From assembly GCA_017399225.1 (NCBI GenBank), contig JAFQEB010000087.1, positions 1 to 52,822 of the forward strand: a DNA stretch of 52,822 nt, read 5' to 3'. A program made the translations under genes and the position numbers. The notes under the pieces were generated by a model that saw nothing but the letters and a program-made list of their open reading frames with translations, was not told where the DNA came from and searched no databases. This stretch comes from Clostridia bacterium (GTDB lineage Bacteria; Bacillota_A; Clostridia; Christensenellales; Aristaeellaceae). Positions 41,775-49,198 of the stretch are shown here, piece by piece. Position 1 is the stretch's first letter. Each line of letters starts with the position of its first letter.

Positions 41775-42287
41775 TTACTTGGCAGCCTTGGCAGCGTCGA
41801 TGATGCCCTGCAGGTAGCCGGGGGCGGCAACCAGGGTAGCGCCGGCGATGGCGTCCACAACGTTCTCGCCGCTGGTCAGCAGTGCTTCCAGATCGGCCAC
41901 GGTCTTGCCGACCACGAAGGCCTGGATGGCGTCGTAGTTGTCAGCGATGGACACGGTGGAGCCGGCGTAGGCGGTCATCAGGGCGCTGTAGGGCTCGTTG
42001 TTCACGCGCTTGGAGGCCAGCACCTTGCCCTCGACAAAGTTCTTGCCCAGGTCGGCGTCGCTGCCGGGCACGCCAACGTAGTCCGCAGCATTCTGGAACT
42101 GGAACTCGTCGATGTAAGCGGCGATGATCACGTCATCCTGCAGCACGACGGTGATGACGGCAAAGGCGCGGGCGTCGTTGGGGGTGCCCAGGGACTGGCC
42201 GATCTTGATCACGGGCGCGGTCTCAGCCAGCGCGAAGGCGGGCAGCAGCATGAACAGAACGAGAAGCAGAGAAAGGATCTTCTTCAT
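41775..42287 (-). CDS. Secreted FMN-bind-like protein
   Basis: A 170-residue exported protein. Signal peptide about 1-21 (KKILSLLLVLFMLLPAFALA). The mature part resembles the FMN-binding (NqrC/RnfG-like) fold: a strand AVITVVLQDDVIIAAYIDEFQF, a helical middle, and the end DAIAGATLVAAPGYLQGIIDAAKAA where the family has SGATxTS with the flavinylated threonine. Here the motif reads AGATLVA, so covalent FMN attachment at the threonine is uncertain. Such small extracellular proteins in clostridia take part in electron transfer to the cell surface. GGAGG precedes ATG 42287; a good promoter lies upstream. Single-gene unit ending at the duplicated terminator. Confidence 0.6.
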   Translation of the reverse strand: MKKILSLLLVLFMLLPAFALAETAPVIKIGQSLGTPNDARAFAVITVVLQDDVIIAAYIDEFQFQNAADYVGVPGSDADLGKNFVEGKVLASKRVNNEPYSALMTAYAGSTVSIADNYDAIQAFVVGKTVADLEALLTSGENVVDAIAGATLVAAPGYLQGIIDAAKAAK

Positions 42288-42339
42288 GGGGATATACCTC
42301 CGGTTGTACAATTTTGCAGATGTTCCTGCAAGTTGAATC

Positions 42340-42368
42340 AGAATAGCATGAGAAGGATAGGAAGTCAA
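42340..42368 (-). promoter_or_regulatory. Promoter of the FMN-bind-like gene
   Basis: On the minus strand TTGACT (42363-42368), a 17-base spacer and TATTCT (42340-42345) lie about 55 bases before the ATG. Confidence 0.7.
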
Positions 42369-42457
42369 TGTTGTTTATGGTATTTTGCAATTTTCTCCCT
42401 GCCAATCGAATAGCGGACAATGGAACGCTGCATTTTGCGCTGTGGCGGCATTCGTGC

Positions 42458-42486
42458 TTTACTTTTGAAGGAATCGAATGTATAAT
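42458..42486 (+). promoter_or_regulatory. Probable parA promoter
   Basis: A consensus TATAAT (42481-42486) with a weak TTTACT (42458-42463) at 17-base spacing lies about 90 bases before the parA start. Nothing else is recognised in 42369-42574; I saw no parS consensus there. Confidence 0.5.
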
Positions 42487-42574
42487 AGATTGAATGCGTA
42501 TGGCATTGCGTATTTTTGCGCGCCATCAAACAGCCGGCGCGTGCGCCGGGTAAAGCGGAAGGGGTCAGAGATCC

Positions 42575-43360
42575 GTGGCGAAGACGATTGCGATCATCAA
42601 TCAGAAGGGCGGCGTGGGCAAGACGACCACGGCGGTCAATCTGTCTGCCATCATGGCGGATATGGGGCAGCGGGTGCTGATCATCGACCTGGATCCCCAG
42701 GGAAACACCACCTCCGGCCTGGGCATGGCGGTGGAGGAAAAGAGCATCTATGAGGTGCTGATGGGCCGCATCCAGATGAAGGACGTGGTGGAAAAGACGG
42801 ATTTCAAGAACCTGTCCATCGCGGGCAGCGACATCCGCCTTGCCGGCGCGGAGCTGGAGCTGGCCAATTTTGACAAGCGCGAGTTCCGCCTGAAGACGGC
42901 CATCTCCGCCATCGCGAAGGATTTTGACTTCATCCTCATCGACTGCCCGCCGAGCCTCAGCCTGCTGACGGTCAACGCCCTGACGGCGGCCGACGGCGTG
43001 ATGGTGCCCATCCAGTGCGAGTATTATGCCCTGGAGGGCGTCGCCAGCCTGATGAACACCATCCAGCGTGTGAAGAAGACCCTCAACCCCCGCCTGGAGA
43101 TCGAAGGCGTGCTGCTGACGATGCTGGACGGCCGCACCAACCTGGGCCTGCAGGTGGTGGAGGAGGTCAAGAAGCACTTCAAGAAGCAAGTGTACGGCAC
43201 GGTGATCCCCCGCACGGTGCGCCTGGGGGAAGCACCCTCCCACGGCGAACCCATCCACATCTACGACAAGCGCTCCACCGGCACCACCGCCTATGTGGCC
43301 CTGGCCCACGAGGTGCTCAAACGCAACGGCGTGAAGGTGGACAAGAACTGGAAGCTTTGA
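42575..43360 (+). CDS. parA: ParA-family chromosome partitioning ATPase (Soj)
   Basis: A 261-residue Walker-type ATPase that segregates chromosome origins and, in spore formers, links segregation to sporulation. The deviant Walker A is KGGVGKTT (11-18), Walker A-prime LIIDLDPQGN, and Walker B ILIDCPPSLSLLT. The length equals Soj of Bacillus, without a plasmid-type N-terminal HTH. The start codon is GTG behind GGAAGGGG. The order parA - extra gene - parB is unusual, since the two are normally adjacent. Confidence 0.95.
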   Translation: MAKTIAIINQKGGVGKTTTAVNLSAIMADMGQRVLIIDLDPQGNTTSGLGMAVEEKSIYEVLMGRIQMKDVVEKTDFKNLSIAGSDIRLAGAELELANFDKREFRLKTAISAIAKDFDFILIDCPPSLSLLTVNALTAADGVMVPIQCEYYALEGVASLMNTIQRVKKTLNPRLEIEGVLLTMLDGRTNLGLQVVEEVKKHFKKQVYGTVIPRTVRLGEAPSHGEPIHIYDKRSTGTTAYVALAHEVLKRNGVKVDKNWKL

Positions 43361-43378
43361 TTCGGGAGGGGAAAAGGT

Positions 43379-43879
43379 ATGTCTAAAGAGCTTAGACAAA
43401 CGGCGAAGACAATAGTTATCATAGGCGTTGCGGCGGCGGTGATCACGATAATAGCTGGTATCGCTATTACCGTGACAAATGAAAGCTCGTGGGCTGCGCT
43501 TTGTGGCTTTTGCATTGCCGGCGGCGTACTATTCGTGGCCTTTCTCATCAGCGACTTGCTGAAGGGCTTTGCGGAGCTGCTGGAACGTTCGGCAGCCCAG
43601 GAAGCGTATCTGAAAACCATCTGCGAGGAACTGCAGGGGAAGGACACTACGCCTCCTCAGCCAGTAAGTCCGGCAGTCCCCGTAGAGGATGTGAAAGTGA
43701 AAGTGAAGACTGCAGCGACGGAGGCAACTGGTACAGCAGAGGCGCTGCTCGTTGCGGATGACGGAGCCGGCCCCGCGGATCTGCAGATGGAAATCTGTTC
43801 TGCTTGTGGTAAGATTCAACGGGCAGGGCGTAATGTCTGTTGGAAATGCGGAGCGAAGTTTGCTCGTTCTGAACAGTAA
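43379..43879 (+). CDS. Membrane protein with C-terminal zinc ribbon, inserted between parA and parB
   Basis: A 166-residue protein. Two membrane helices (about 10-31 and 39-58), a short helical stretch (LLKGFAELLERSAAQEAYLKT), a Pro/Val/Lys/Thr-rich linker, and a zinc ribbon CSACG...CWKCG (about 140-158). The architecture is like the 31.3-kb protein but the sequence is different. Its codon use is more AT-rich (ata, gaa, gct) than in parA and parB, suggesting later arrival. GGGAGGGG precedes the ATG 18 bases after parA. A short repeat of attccgaattc units follows its stop. Function unknown; a membrane tether for partition proteins is conceivable but unsupported. Confidence 0.8.
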   Translation: MSKELRQTAKTIVIIGVAAAVITIIAGIAITVTNESSWAALCGFCIAGGVLFVAFLISDLLKGFAELLERSAAQEAYLKTICEELQGKDTTPPQPVSPAVPVEDVKVKVKTAATEATGTAEALLVADDGAGPADLQMEICSACGKIQRAGRNVCWKCGAKFARSEQ

Positions 43880-43880
43880 T

Positions 43881-43909
43881 CCGAATTCCGAATTCAACAT
43901 TCCGAATTC
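43881..43909. repeat. Short attccgaattc repeats
   Basis: ccgaattccgaattc (43881-43895) and attccgaattc (43899-43909) follow the extra gene. The same unit occurs many times at 48263-48373. Confidence 0.7.
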
Positions 43910-43937
43910 AAAAACGAACTGAAAGTGAGTTTTTGCC

Positions 43938-44810
43938 ATGCCTAAGAAGACTCGCGGACTAGCCCGGGGCCTGGACGCCCTGCTGCCCGAAATGGATACC
44001 ATCGCCCCCGGCGCGGGCCAGGAGATCGCCATCGGCGATATCGACCCGAATCCCGATCAGCCCCGCCATACCTTCGCCGAGGAGGCGATCGCCCAGCTGG
44101 CCCAGTCCATCCGGGATCAGGGCGTGCTGCAGCCGATCCTGGTGACGCCCATGAAGGGCGGGCGCTACCGCATCGTGGCGGGCGAGCGCCGCTGGCGTGC
44201 CGCGCGGGAAGCCGGGCTGCATTCCGTGCCCTGCGTCGTGCGGGAACTGGATATCCCCACGCAGATGGAGATCGCGCTGATCGAGAACATCCAGCGCGAG
44301 GATCTCAATCCCATCGAAGTGGCCCAGGGCATCCAGAGCCTGATGAAGCAGTGCGGCTACACCCAGGAGACCGTGGCCCAGCGCCTGTCGAAGTCCCGCC
44401 CGGCGGTGGCGAACCTGCTGCGTCTGCTGACGCTGCCGGAGAACCTGATCGCCATGGTGCGCCAGGGGACCCTCAGCGCAGGCCATGCCCGCGTGCTGGC
44501 GGGCCTGGACTCTGCCGAGATGCAGCAGACCCTGGCGGACCGCACCGTTGCCGAGGGCTGGAGCGTGCGCCAGCTGGAGACGGCCGCTGCCCTGCTCAAG
44601 CAGGATTCGGCGAAGCTCCCCAAGCCGGAAAAGAAGCTCAAGGTTTTGCCGGTCGAGCTGACCGAGCTGGAGACCCTGTGCCGCGAGACCTTCGGTATGC
44701 GCGCCACCCTGAGCGGCACCGCCAAGAAGGGCAAGATCGTGCTGCAGTACTACTCCCAGGACGAGCTGGAGCGGCTCAATGAGCTGCTGCAGCAAATGAA
44801 CGGGAATTGA
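43938..44810 (+). CDS. parB: ParB/Spo0J-family partition protein
   Basis: A 290-residue DNA-binding partition protein. The CTPase/ParB domain is visible: IDPNPDQPRHTF (box I), GERRWRAAREAGL (box II, the GxxRxxA motif) and IENIQREDLNPIEVA (box III). The HTH that binds parS is TQETVAQRLSKSRPAVANLL, and the C-terminal dimerisation region ends the protein. The start is preceded by GAAAGTGAG. Spo0J loads SMC and couples with Soj during sporulation. I did not find a clear parS site in the window. Confidence 0.95.
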   Translation: MPKKTRGLARGLDALLPEMDTIAPGAGQEIAIGDIDPNPDQPRHTFAEEAIAQLAQSIRDQGVLQPILVTPMKGGRYRIVAGERRWRAAREAGLHSVPCVVRELDIPTQMEIALIENIQREDLNPIEVAQGIQSLMKQCGYTQETVAQRLSKSRPAVANLLRLLTLPENLIAMVRQGTLSAGHARVLAGLDSAEMQQTLADRTVAEGWSVRQLETAAALLKQDSAKLPKPEKKLKVLPVELTELETLCRETFGMRATLSGTAKKGKIVLQYYSQDELERLNELLQQMNGN

Positions 44811-44822
44811 TGGTTCCCCGGC

Positions 44823-44850
44823 TTGACTTTATATTCGATGTTGATATGAT
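44823..44850 (+). promoter_or_regulatory. Promoter of the glycan operon
   Basis: TTGACT (44823-44828), a 16-base spacer and TATGAT (44845-44850) lie just after parB and about 150 bases before the sugar transferase gene. Confidence 0.7.
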
Positions 44851-44859
44851 CCGAGCAGT

Positions 44860-44971
44860 AGTGAACAGTGAAGTCGCGCACCTGCGGCCCGCTGGTGAAT
44901 AGGTTTGCTTGCTCGACTGGCCCCACAAACTACATTATTCACTATTCATTATTCACTCTTCACTATTCACT
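44860..44971. repeat. Imperfect inverted-repeat element with attcact tandem units
   Basis: agtgaacagtgaag (44860-44873) pairs with cttcactattcact (44958-44971), 13 of 14 bases. The right part is a tandem series of attcact/attcatt units (44935-44971). It sits in the leader of the glycan operon transcript and would fold into a long hairpin. Function unknown; a MITE-like or regulatory role is possible. Confidence 0.6.
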
Positions 44972-45001
44972 GAATTCTCCCGCAAAAGGAGGGACTCTCC
45001 C

Positions 45002-45697
45002 ATGTCCAAGCTCCCGCCTCTCCCTGAGCTGCCCCGCTGGGACGGCCCGCTGTCCCACCCCTTTTATTCCAAAGTCGTCAAGCGCGTGCTGGATTTCACC
45101 CTCGCGCTGGTGATGCTGATCCCCGCCAGCCTGGTGATGATCCCCCTGGCCATCTGGGTCAAGCTCGACAGCCCCGGCCCCGTGCTGTACAAGGCGGTGC
45201 GCGGCGGCTACAAGAACAAGCCCTTCTATATTATGAAGTTCCGCTCCATGGTGGTGGACGCCGACAAGACCGGCGGCTGCACCGCCAAGGACGATCCCCG
45301 TGTGACCAGATCCGGCCGCATCATGCGCCGCCTCAAGCTGGATGAGCTGCCCCAGCTGCTCAACATCATTAAGGGCGAGATGAGCTTCGTCGGCCCCCGC
45401 CCGGAGCTGCTGATGTATACCAACGCCTACACCGAGGAGCAGCAGTGCATCATGTGGGTGCGCCCCGGCATCACCGACCGCTCCTCCATCGTGTACATCT
45501 CTCAGGATGAGATCGTGGGTACGGAGAACCCGGTGGAGAACTACGAGAAGTATGTGCTGCCGGAGAAGAACCGTATGCGCGTGGAATACGCGAAGAGCCA
45601 GAGCTTCCTGCTGGACGCAGGGCTGTTCTTCGAGACCATCGGCGGCGTGTTCGGCAAGGCGAAGAAGATGGCGCAGGAAAAGGGGAATAAGGAATGA
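45002..45697 (+). CDS. Monotopic phosphoglycosyltransferase (bacterial sugar transferase)
   Basis: A 231-residue enzyme that moves a sugar phosphate from a UDP-sugar to undecaprenyl phosphate, the first step in building a surface glycan. It is the short PglC-like form: one re-entrant membrane helix (FTLALVMLIPASLVMIPLAIW, about 31-51), DSPGPVLYKAVRGG, the catalytic pair in LKLDELPQLLNIIKGEMSFVG, and GPRPE. Start at 45002 behind AAAGGAGGG. Its stop overlaps the next start (ATGA). Its sugar is not predictable from sequence. Confidence 0.93.
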   Translation: MSKLPPLPELPRWDGPLSHPFYSKVVKRVLDFTLALVMLIPASLVMIPLAIWVKLDSPGPVLYKAVRGGYKNKPFYIMKFRSMVVDADKTGGCTAKDDPRVTRSGRIMRRLKLDELPQLLNIIKGEMSFVGPRPELLMYTNAYTEEQQCIMWVRPGITDRSSIVYISQDEIVGTENPVENYEKYVLPEKNRMRVEYAKSQSFLLDAGLFFETIGGVFGKAKKMAQEKGNKE

Positions 45698-46566
45698 CGT
45701 ATACCGAAAAGACCCACGCCGCCTTTGCGGGCGCGCCCATCGATACCGCGGACGAGAAGACCCTGGCCTGGCTGATCCGCCGCCATGGCCTGGAGATGAC
45801 CCACATTTCCCGCGGCAGCCACATCGGCGCGATTTTCTCCCTCGCGGAGATCATGGCAACGCTGTATACCGGGGTTCTGAACGTCAACCCCGCCGAACCG
45901 AAAATGCCCGGCCGCGACCGCCTCATCCTCTCCAAGGGTCATGCGGGCGCGGCGGTTTATGCCGCCCTGGCCGAGCGTGGTTTCTTCGATGTGGAGGAGC
46001 TCTCCACCCATTACGCCAACGGCTCCCGCCTCTCCGGCCATGTGAGCCACAAGGGCGTGCCGGGCGCGGAGTTCTCCACCGGCTCCCTGGGTCACGGCCT
46101 GGCAGTCGCTGCGGGCATGGCCCTTGGCGGCAAGAAGGACAAGGCCGACTGGCGCGTCTATTGCGTCATGGGCGACGGCGAGTGCGACGAAGGCTCCGTC
46201 TGGGAGGCGGCGCTCCAGGCGCACCAGTACAAGCTGGACAACCTGATCGCCGTGGTCGACCACAACCGGATGCAGTCCCTGGATTTCTGCGAGAACACCA
46301 TCGCCCTGGAGCCCTTCACGGACAAGTGGGCGTCCTTCGGCTGGAACGTGATGCAGGTGGACGGCCACGACGTCGCTGCCCTGCGCGCTGCCTTTGAGCA
46401 GGCCAAGCAGAATCGCGGTACCGGCAAGCCCACCGTCATCATCGCCGAAACCACCAAGGGCAAAGGCGTGTCCTTCATGGAAAACGACATCCTCTGGCAC
46501 TACCGCACGCCCCAGGGCGAGGAGTACGAGGCTGCCCTGAAAGAATTGGAGGCGCAAAGGCCATGA
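45694..46566 (+). CDS. Transketolase, N-terminal (ThDP-binding) subunit
   Basis: A 290-residue subunit. The ThDP diphosphate/Mg site is GDGECDEG...NLIAVVDHNRMQS (GDG-x-N motif), with SRGSHIGAIFSL, LSKGHA and STGSLGHGLAVA as in other split transketolases. The partner domain is encoded next. Split transketolases act in pentose phosphate metabolism, but this copy lies inside a glycan operon, so it may instead act on an activated sugar. Start overlaps the previous stop (ATGA). Confidence 0.92.
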   Translation: MTYTEKTHAAFAGAPIDTADEKTLAWLIRRHGLEMTHISRGSHIGAIFSLAEIMATLYTGVLNVNPAEPKMPGRDRLILSKGHAGAAVYAALAERGFFDVEELSTHYANGSRLSGHVSHKGVPGAEFSTGSLGHGLAVAAGMALGGKKDKADWRVYCVMGDGECDEGSVWEAALQAHQYKLDNLIAVVDHNRMQSLDFCENTIALEPFTDKWASFGWNVMQVDGHDVAALRAAFEQAKQNRGTGKPTVIIAETTKGKGVSFMENDILWHYRTPQGEEYEAALKELEAQRP

Positions 46567-47486
46567 GAGACGCATTCACCCGTGCGCTGATGCGCGAAGC
46601 CGCCAAGGATCCCAAATTGACGCTGGTGACCGGCGACCTGGGCTTCGGCGTATTGAAGCCCTTCTGGGAGACCTATCCTGACCAGTTCGTCAACGCGGGC
46701 ATCGCTGAGCAGGGCATGACCGGCCTCGCTGCCGGCCTGGCCATGACCGGCCGCACCGTGCTGACCTATTCCATCGGCAATTTCCCGACCCTGCGCTGCA
46801 TTGAGCAGATCCGCAACGACTGCGCCTACCACTCCGCCAATGTGAAGGTGGTCTGCGTGGGCGGCGGCTTTGTCTATGGCAGCCTGGGCATGTCCCACCA
46901 CGCCACGGAGGATATGGCGATCCTCCGCGCGCTGCCCGGCGTGACGGTCTTCACCCCCGGCGATCCCCACGAGGTGGAGGCCATCGTCCCGGTGATGCTC
47001 AACACCCCCGGCACCTGCTATCTGCGCCTGGGCCGCGGCGGCGAACCCACGCTGCATGACGGCCCCATCGAGGGCTACACCGCCCCCAAGGCCCTGACCC
47101 TGCGTCCGGGCAAGGACGTAGCGCTGCTCTCCGCCGGCGGCATCCTGACCCAGACGGTCGGGGCGGCCAAGCTCCTGGAGGAGCAGGGCGTGTCCGCCGA
47201 GGTGGTCAGCTTCCCGTGCCTCAAGCCCATTGATCAGGAAAAGCTGATCAAGCTGAGCCAGCGCTTCCAGCACATCGTCACGGTGGAGGAGCACTCCATC
47301 GTGGGCGGTTTCGGCAGCGCGGTGTGCGAGGTCATCGCGGAGACCGGCGCGAACTGCCGCGTCCACCGCATCGGCATGGAGGACGTGTACTCCACCATCG
47401 TCGGCACCCAGCAGTATCTGCGCGGCGAGTACCGCATGGACGACAAGGCCATCTGCGAGCGCGCGATGGCGTGGCTGAACGAGTGA
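46563..47486 (+). CDS. Transketolase, C-terminal subunit
   Basis: A 307-residue pyrimidine-binding plus C-terminal domain subunit. Seen: GDLGFGVLKPF, the catalytic glutamate region NAGIAEQGMTGLAAGLA, and SHHATEDMAILRALPG; the C-terminal regulatory-like domain includes VEEHSIVGGFGSAV. It overlaps the N-terminal subunit gene by four bases (ATGA), so the two subunits are translated together. The licD gene follows after 29 bases. Confidence 0.92.
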   Translation: MRDAFTRALMREAAKDPKLTLVTGDLGFGVLKPFWETYPDQFVNAGIAEQGMTGLAAGLAMTGRTVLTYSIGNFPTLRCIEQIRNDCAYHSANVKVVCVGGGFVYGSLGMSHHATEDMAILRALPGVTVFTPGDPHEVEAIVPVMLNTPGTCYLRLGRGGEPTLHDGPIEGYTAPKALTLRPGKDVALLSAGGILTQTVGAAKLLEEQGVSAEVVSFPCLKPIDQEKLIKLSQRFQHIVTVEEHSIVGGFGSAVCEVIAETGANCRVHRIGMEDVYSTIVGTQQYLRGEYRMDDKAICERAMAWLNE

Positions 47487-47515
47487 GCCTCCTGACAGAG
47501 AGGAAACGATATATT

Positions 47516-48265
47516 ATGGAAGAAAAGAAGCTGAACCTGGATGAGATCCATGCCGAGCTGATGGAGCAGATGCACGATATCGCGGCCATCTGCGAGCGCC
47601 ATGGCATTGAGTATAACCTGATGTGCGGTACCCTCCTGGGTGCGGTGCGCCACAAGGGCTTCATTCCGTGGGACGACGACATCGACCTGCTGATGACCCG
47701 CGAGAATTTTGAGAAGTTTCGCGTGGTGTATCCCAAGGAATGCGACAGCCGCTTTGAACTGACCTACCTGGACACCTGGACGCCCCGCGTGATGAACCGC
47801 GACCCGGAAAAGGCGGCGGCCTTCACCGATTTCTTCATTCTGGATCCCGTGCCAGAGGCGGGCCTGAAGCGCAAAATGTGGTTCCTGAGCCTGCACATGC
47901 TCCAGGGCATGATGAAGAAGAATGTCGACTACTCCCGCTTCTCCTGGAAGAACAAGATCCTGCTCTTCGGCACGCACATCATGGGCCTGCCCTTCTCCAC
48001 CGCCACCAAGGCGAAGTGGTATGAGAAGGCCAGCCGCAGCGTGAAGAACGGCGGCAATGACCTGTGCATGTCCAACGGCGCATTCGAGCTGATGATGCAC
48101 ATCTGGCATCCGGAGCAGTTCGCGGAGAAGGAGAAGGCACCCTTTGAGGATATGGAGTGCCTCATTCCGAAAAAGTGGGACGAGGTACTGACCATCCTCT
48201 TCGGCCCGGACTACATGACCCCGCCGCCGGAATCTGAGCGGGTGGCCAAGCACCTGGATATTTAA
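47516..48265 (+). CDS. LicD-family phosphotransferase
   Basis: A 249-residue LicD-family protein. The core motif is CGTLLGAVRHKGFIPWDDDID (split: GTLLGAVRHKG at about 38-48, WDDDIDL at about 52-58), a nucleotidyltransferase-like active site with the DDD metal ligands. LicD enzymes attach phosphocholine or other phospho-alcohols such as ribitol phosphate to glycans. With the phosphoglycosyltransferase and transketolase pair it suggests a decorated teichoic-acid-like or capsular glycan. No CDP-choline genes are nearby. GAGAGGAAACG precedes the ATG. Confidence 0.88.
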   Translation: MEEKKLNLDEIHAELMEQMHDIAAICERHGIEYNLMCGTLLGAVRHKGFIPWDDDIDLLMTRENFEKFRVVYPKECDSRFELTYLDTWTPRVMNRDPEKAAAFTDFFILDPVPEAGLKRKMWFLSLHMLQGMMKKNVDYSRFSWKNKILLFGTHIMGLPFSTATKAKWYEKASRSVKNGGNDLCMSNGAFELMMHIWHPEQFAEKEKAPFEDMECLIPKKWDEVLTILFGPDYMTPPPESERVAKHLDI

Positions 48266-48373
48266 TTCGTAATTCGGAATTCGTAATTCGGAATTGACTA
48301 TGTGGGACGGGAACTGAGAATTTGTCAGTTCAGTAACTAAATTCCGCATTCCGAATTCCACATTCCGAATTCC
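48263..48373. repeat. Imperfect inverted repeat built of aattcgg/ccgaatt units
   Basis: The left arm (48263-48295) is a tandem series of taattcg and aattcgg units; the right arm (about 48340-48373) a series of attccg and attccac units. They can pair. A central hairpin is GAACTGA/TCAGTTC (48311-48317, 48325-48331). The left arm overlaps the licD stop codon. Shares units with 43881-43909. Confidence 0.7.
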
Positions 48374-48388
48374 CCGAAGGGATGTACT

Positions 48389-49198
48389 ATGGACATGATA
48401 TTCTGCCCCCTCTATTCCGGGTCGAGCGGCAACGCGCTGTTTGTGCAGTACGGCAGCACGCGGCTGCTGATCGACGCGGGCAAGTCGGGGAAAATGATCG
48501 ATGAGGCGCTGGAGATGATCGGGGTGGATCCCCGCACGCTGGACGCGATCCTCATCACCCACGAGCATACGGATCACATCTGCGGCGCAGGCGTGATGAT
48601 GCGCAAGTACAAGCTGCCAGTTTATGCCACCGAGGGCACCTGGGCGGCGATGGAGGATAAGCTGGGCCGCATCCCGGAGGGGTGCAGGCGCACCTTTGAC
48701 GGCTTTTCCGACTTCTACCTCGGCGATATCGGCGTGGTGCCCTTTGCCATTCCCCACGATGCGGCGGAGCCGGTGGGATACCGGCTGTGGGGCGGCCATG
48801 TGAGCATCTCTACCGCGACGGATCTGGGTTATTTCCCGCGCAATATCCGCGATGCGGTGGCTGGCAGCTCCCTGGTGCTGCTGGAGAGCAACCATGACCC
48901 GGACATGCTGCGGATGAATTCTCATTATTCCTATAAGCTCAAGCAGCGCATCCTTTCCAACCACGGGCACCTGTCCAACGACGCCTGTGCGGATGCGCTT
49001 CTGCAGCTGGTGGACAGCGGCACCCAGCATGTGATCCTCGGCCATCTGAGCGGGGAGAACAACACCCCCTCCCTGGCGCGGCAGGTCAGCGAGAGCCGCA
49101 TGGTGCGCGAGGGCATCCGCCTGGGCATCGACCTGAGCCTGGATGTGGCCCTGCGTGACCGGGTAGGCAGCGTCTACACGCTGGAGGCGGACGTATGA
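48389..49198 (+). CDS. walJ: MBL-fold metallo-hydrolase, WalJ/YycJ type
   Basis: A 269-residue metallo-beta-lactamase-fold protein. The metal motif is ILITHEHTDHICG (HxHxDH), preceded by GSSGNALFVQYGSTRLLIDAG, which is the typical YycJ start; later metal ligands are in PHDAAEPVGY and HLSGENN. YycJ/WalJ proteins are 5' exonuclease-like and associated with the WalRK cell-wall system in Firmicutes; here no walRK genes are next to it. GAAGGGATGT precedes the ATG. Its stop overlaps the next gene by four bases. Confidence 0.9.
   Translation: MDMIFCPLYSGSSGNALFVQYGSTRLLIDAGKSGKMIDEALEMIGVDPRTLDAILITHEHTDHICGAGVMMRKYKLPVYATEGTWAAMEDKLGRIPEGCRRTFDGFSDFYLGDIGVVPFAIPHDAAEPVGYRLWGGHVSISTATDLGYFPRNIRDAVAGSSLVLLESNHDPDMLRMNSHYSYKLKQRILSNHGHLSNDACADALLQLVDSGTQHVILGHLSGENNTPSLARQVSESRMVREGIRLGIDLSLDVALRDRVGSVYTLEADV

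Noticed and set aside
42369..42574. parS site or replication origin near parAB
   Set aside because: No sequence close to the parS consensus (tgttncacgtgaaaca) and no DnaA-box cluster were seen.
44860..44971. CRISPR array suggested by regularly repeated attcact units
   Set aside because: Units are 7-10 bases, contiguous and without spacers; no cas gene is present.
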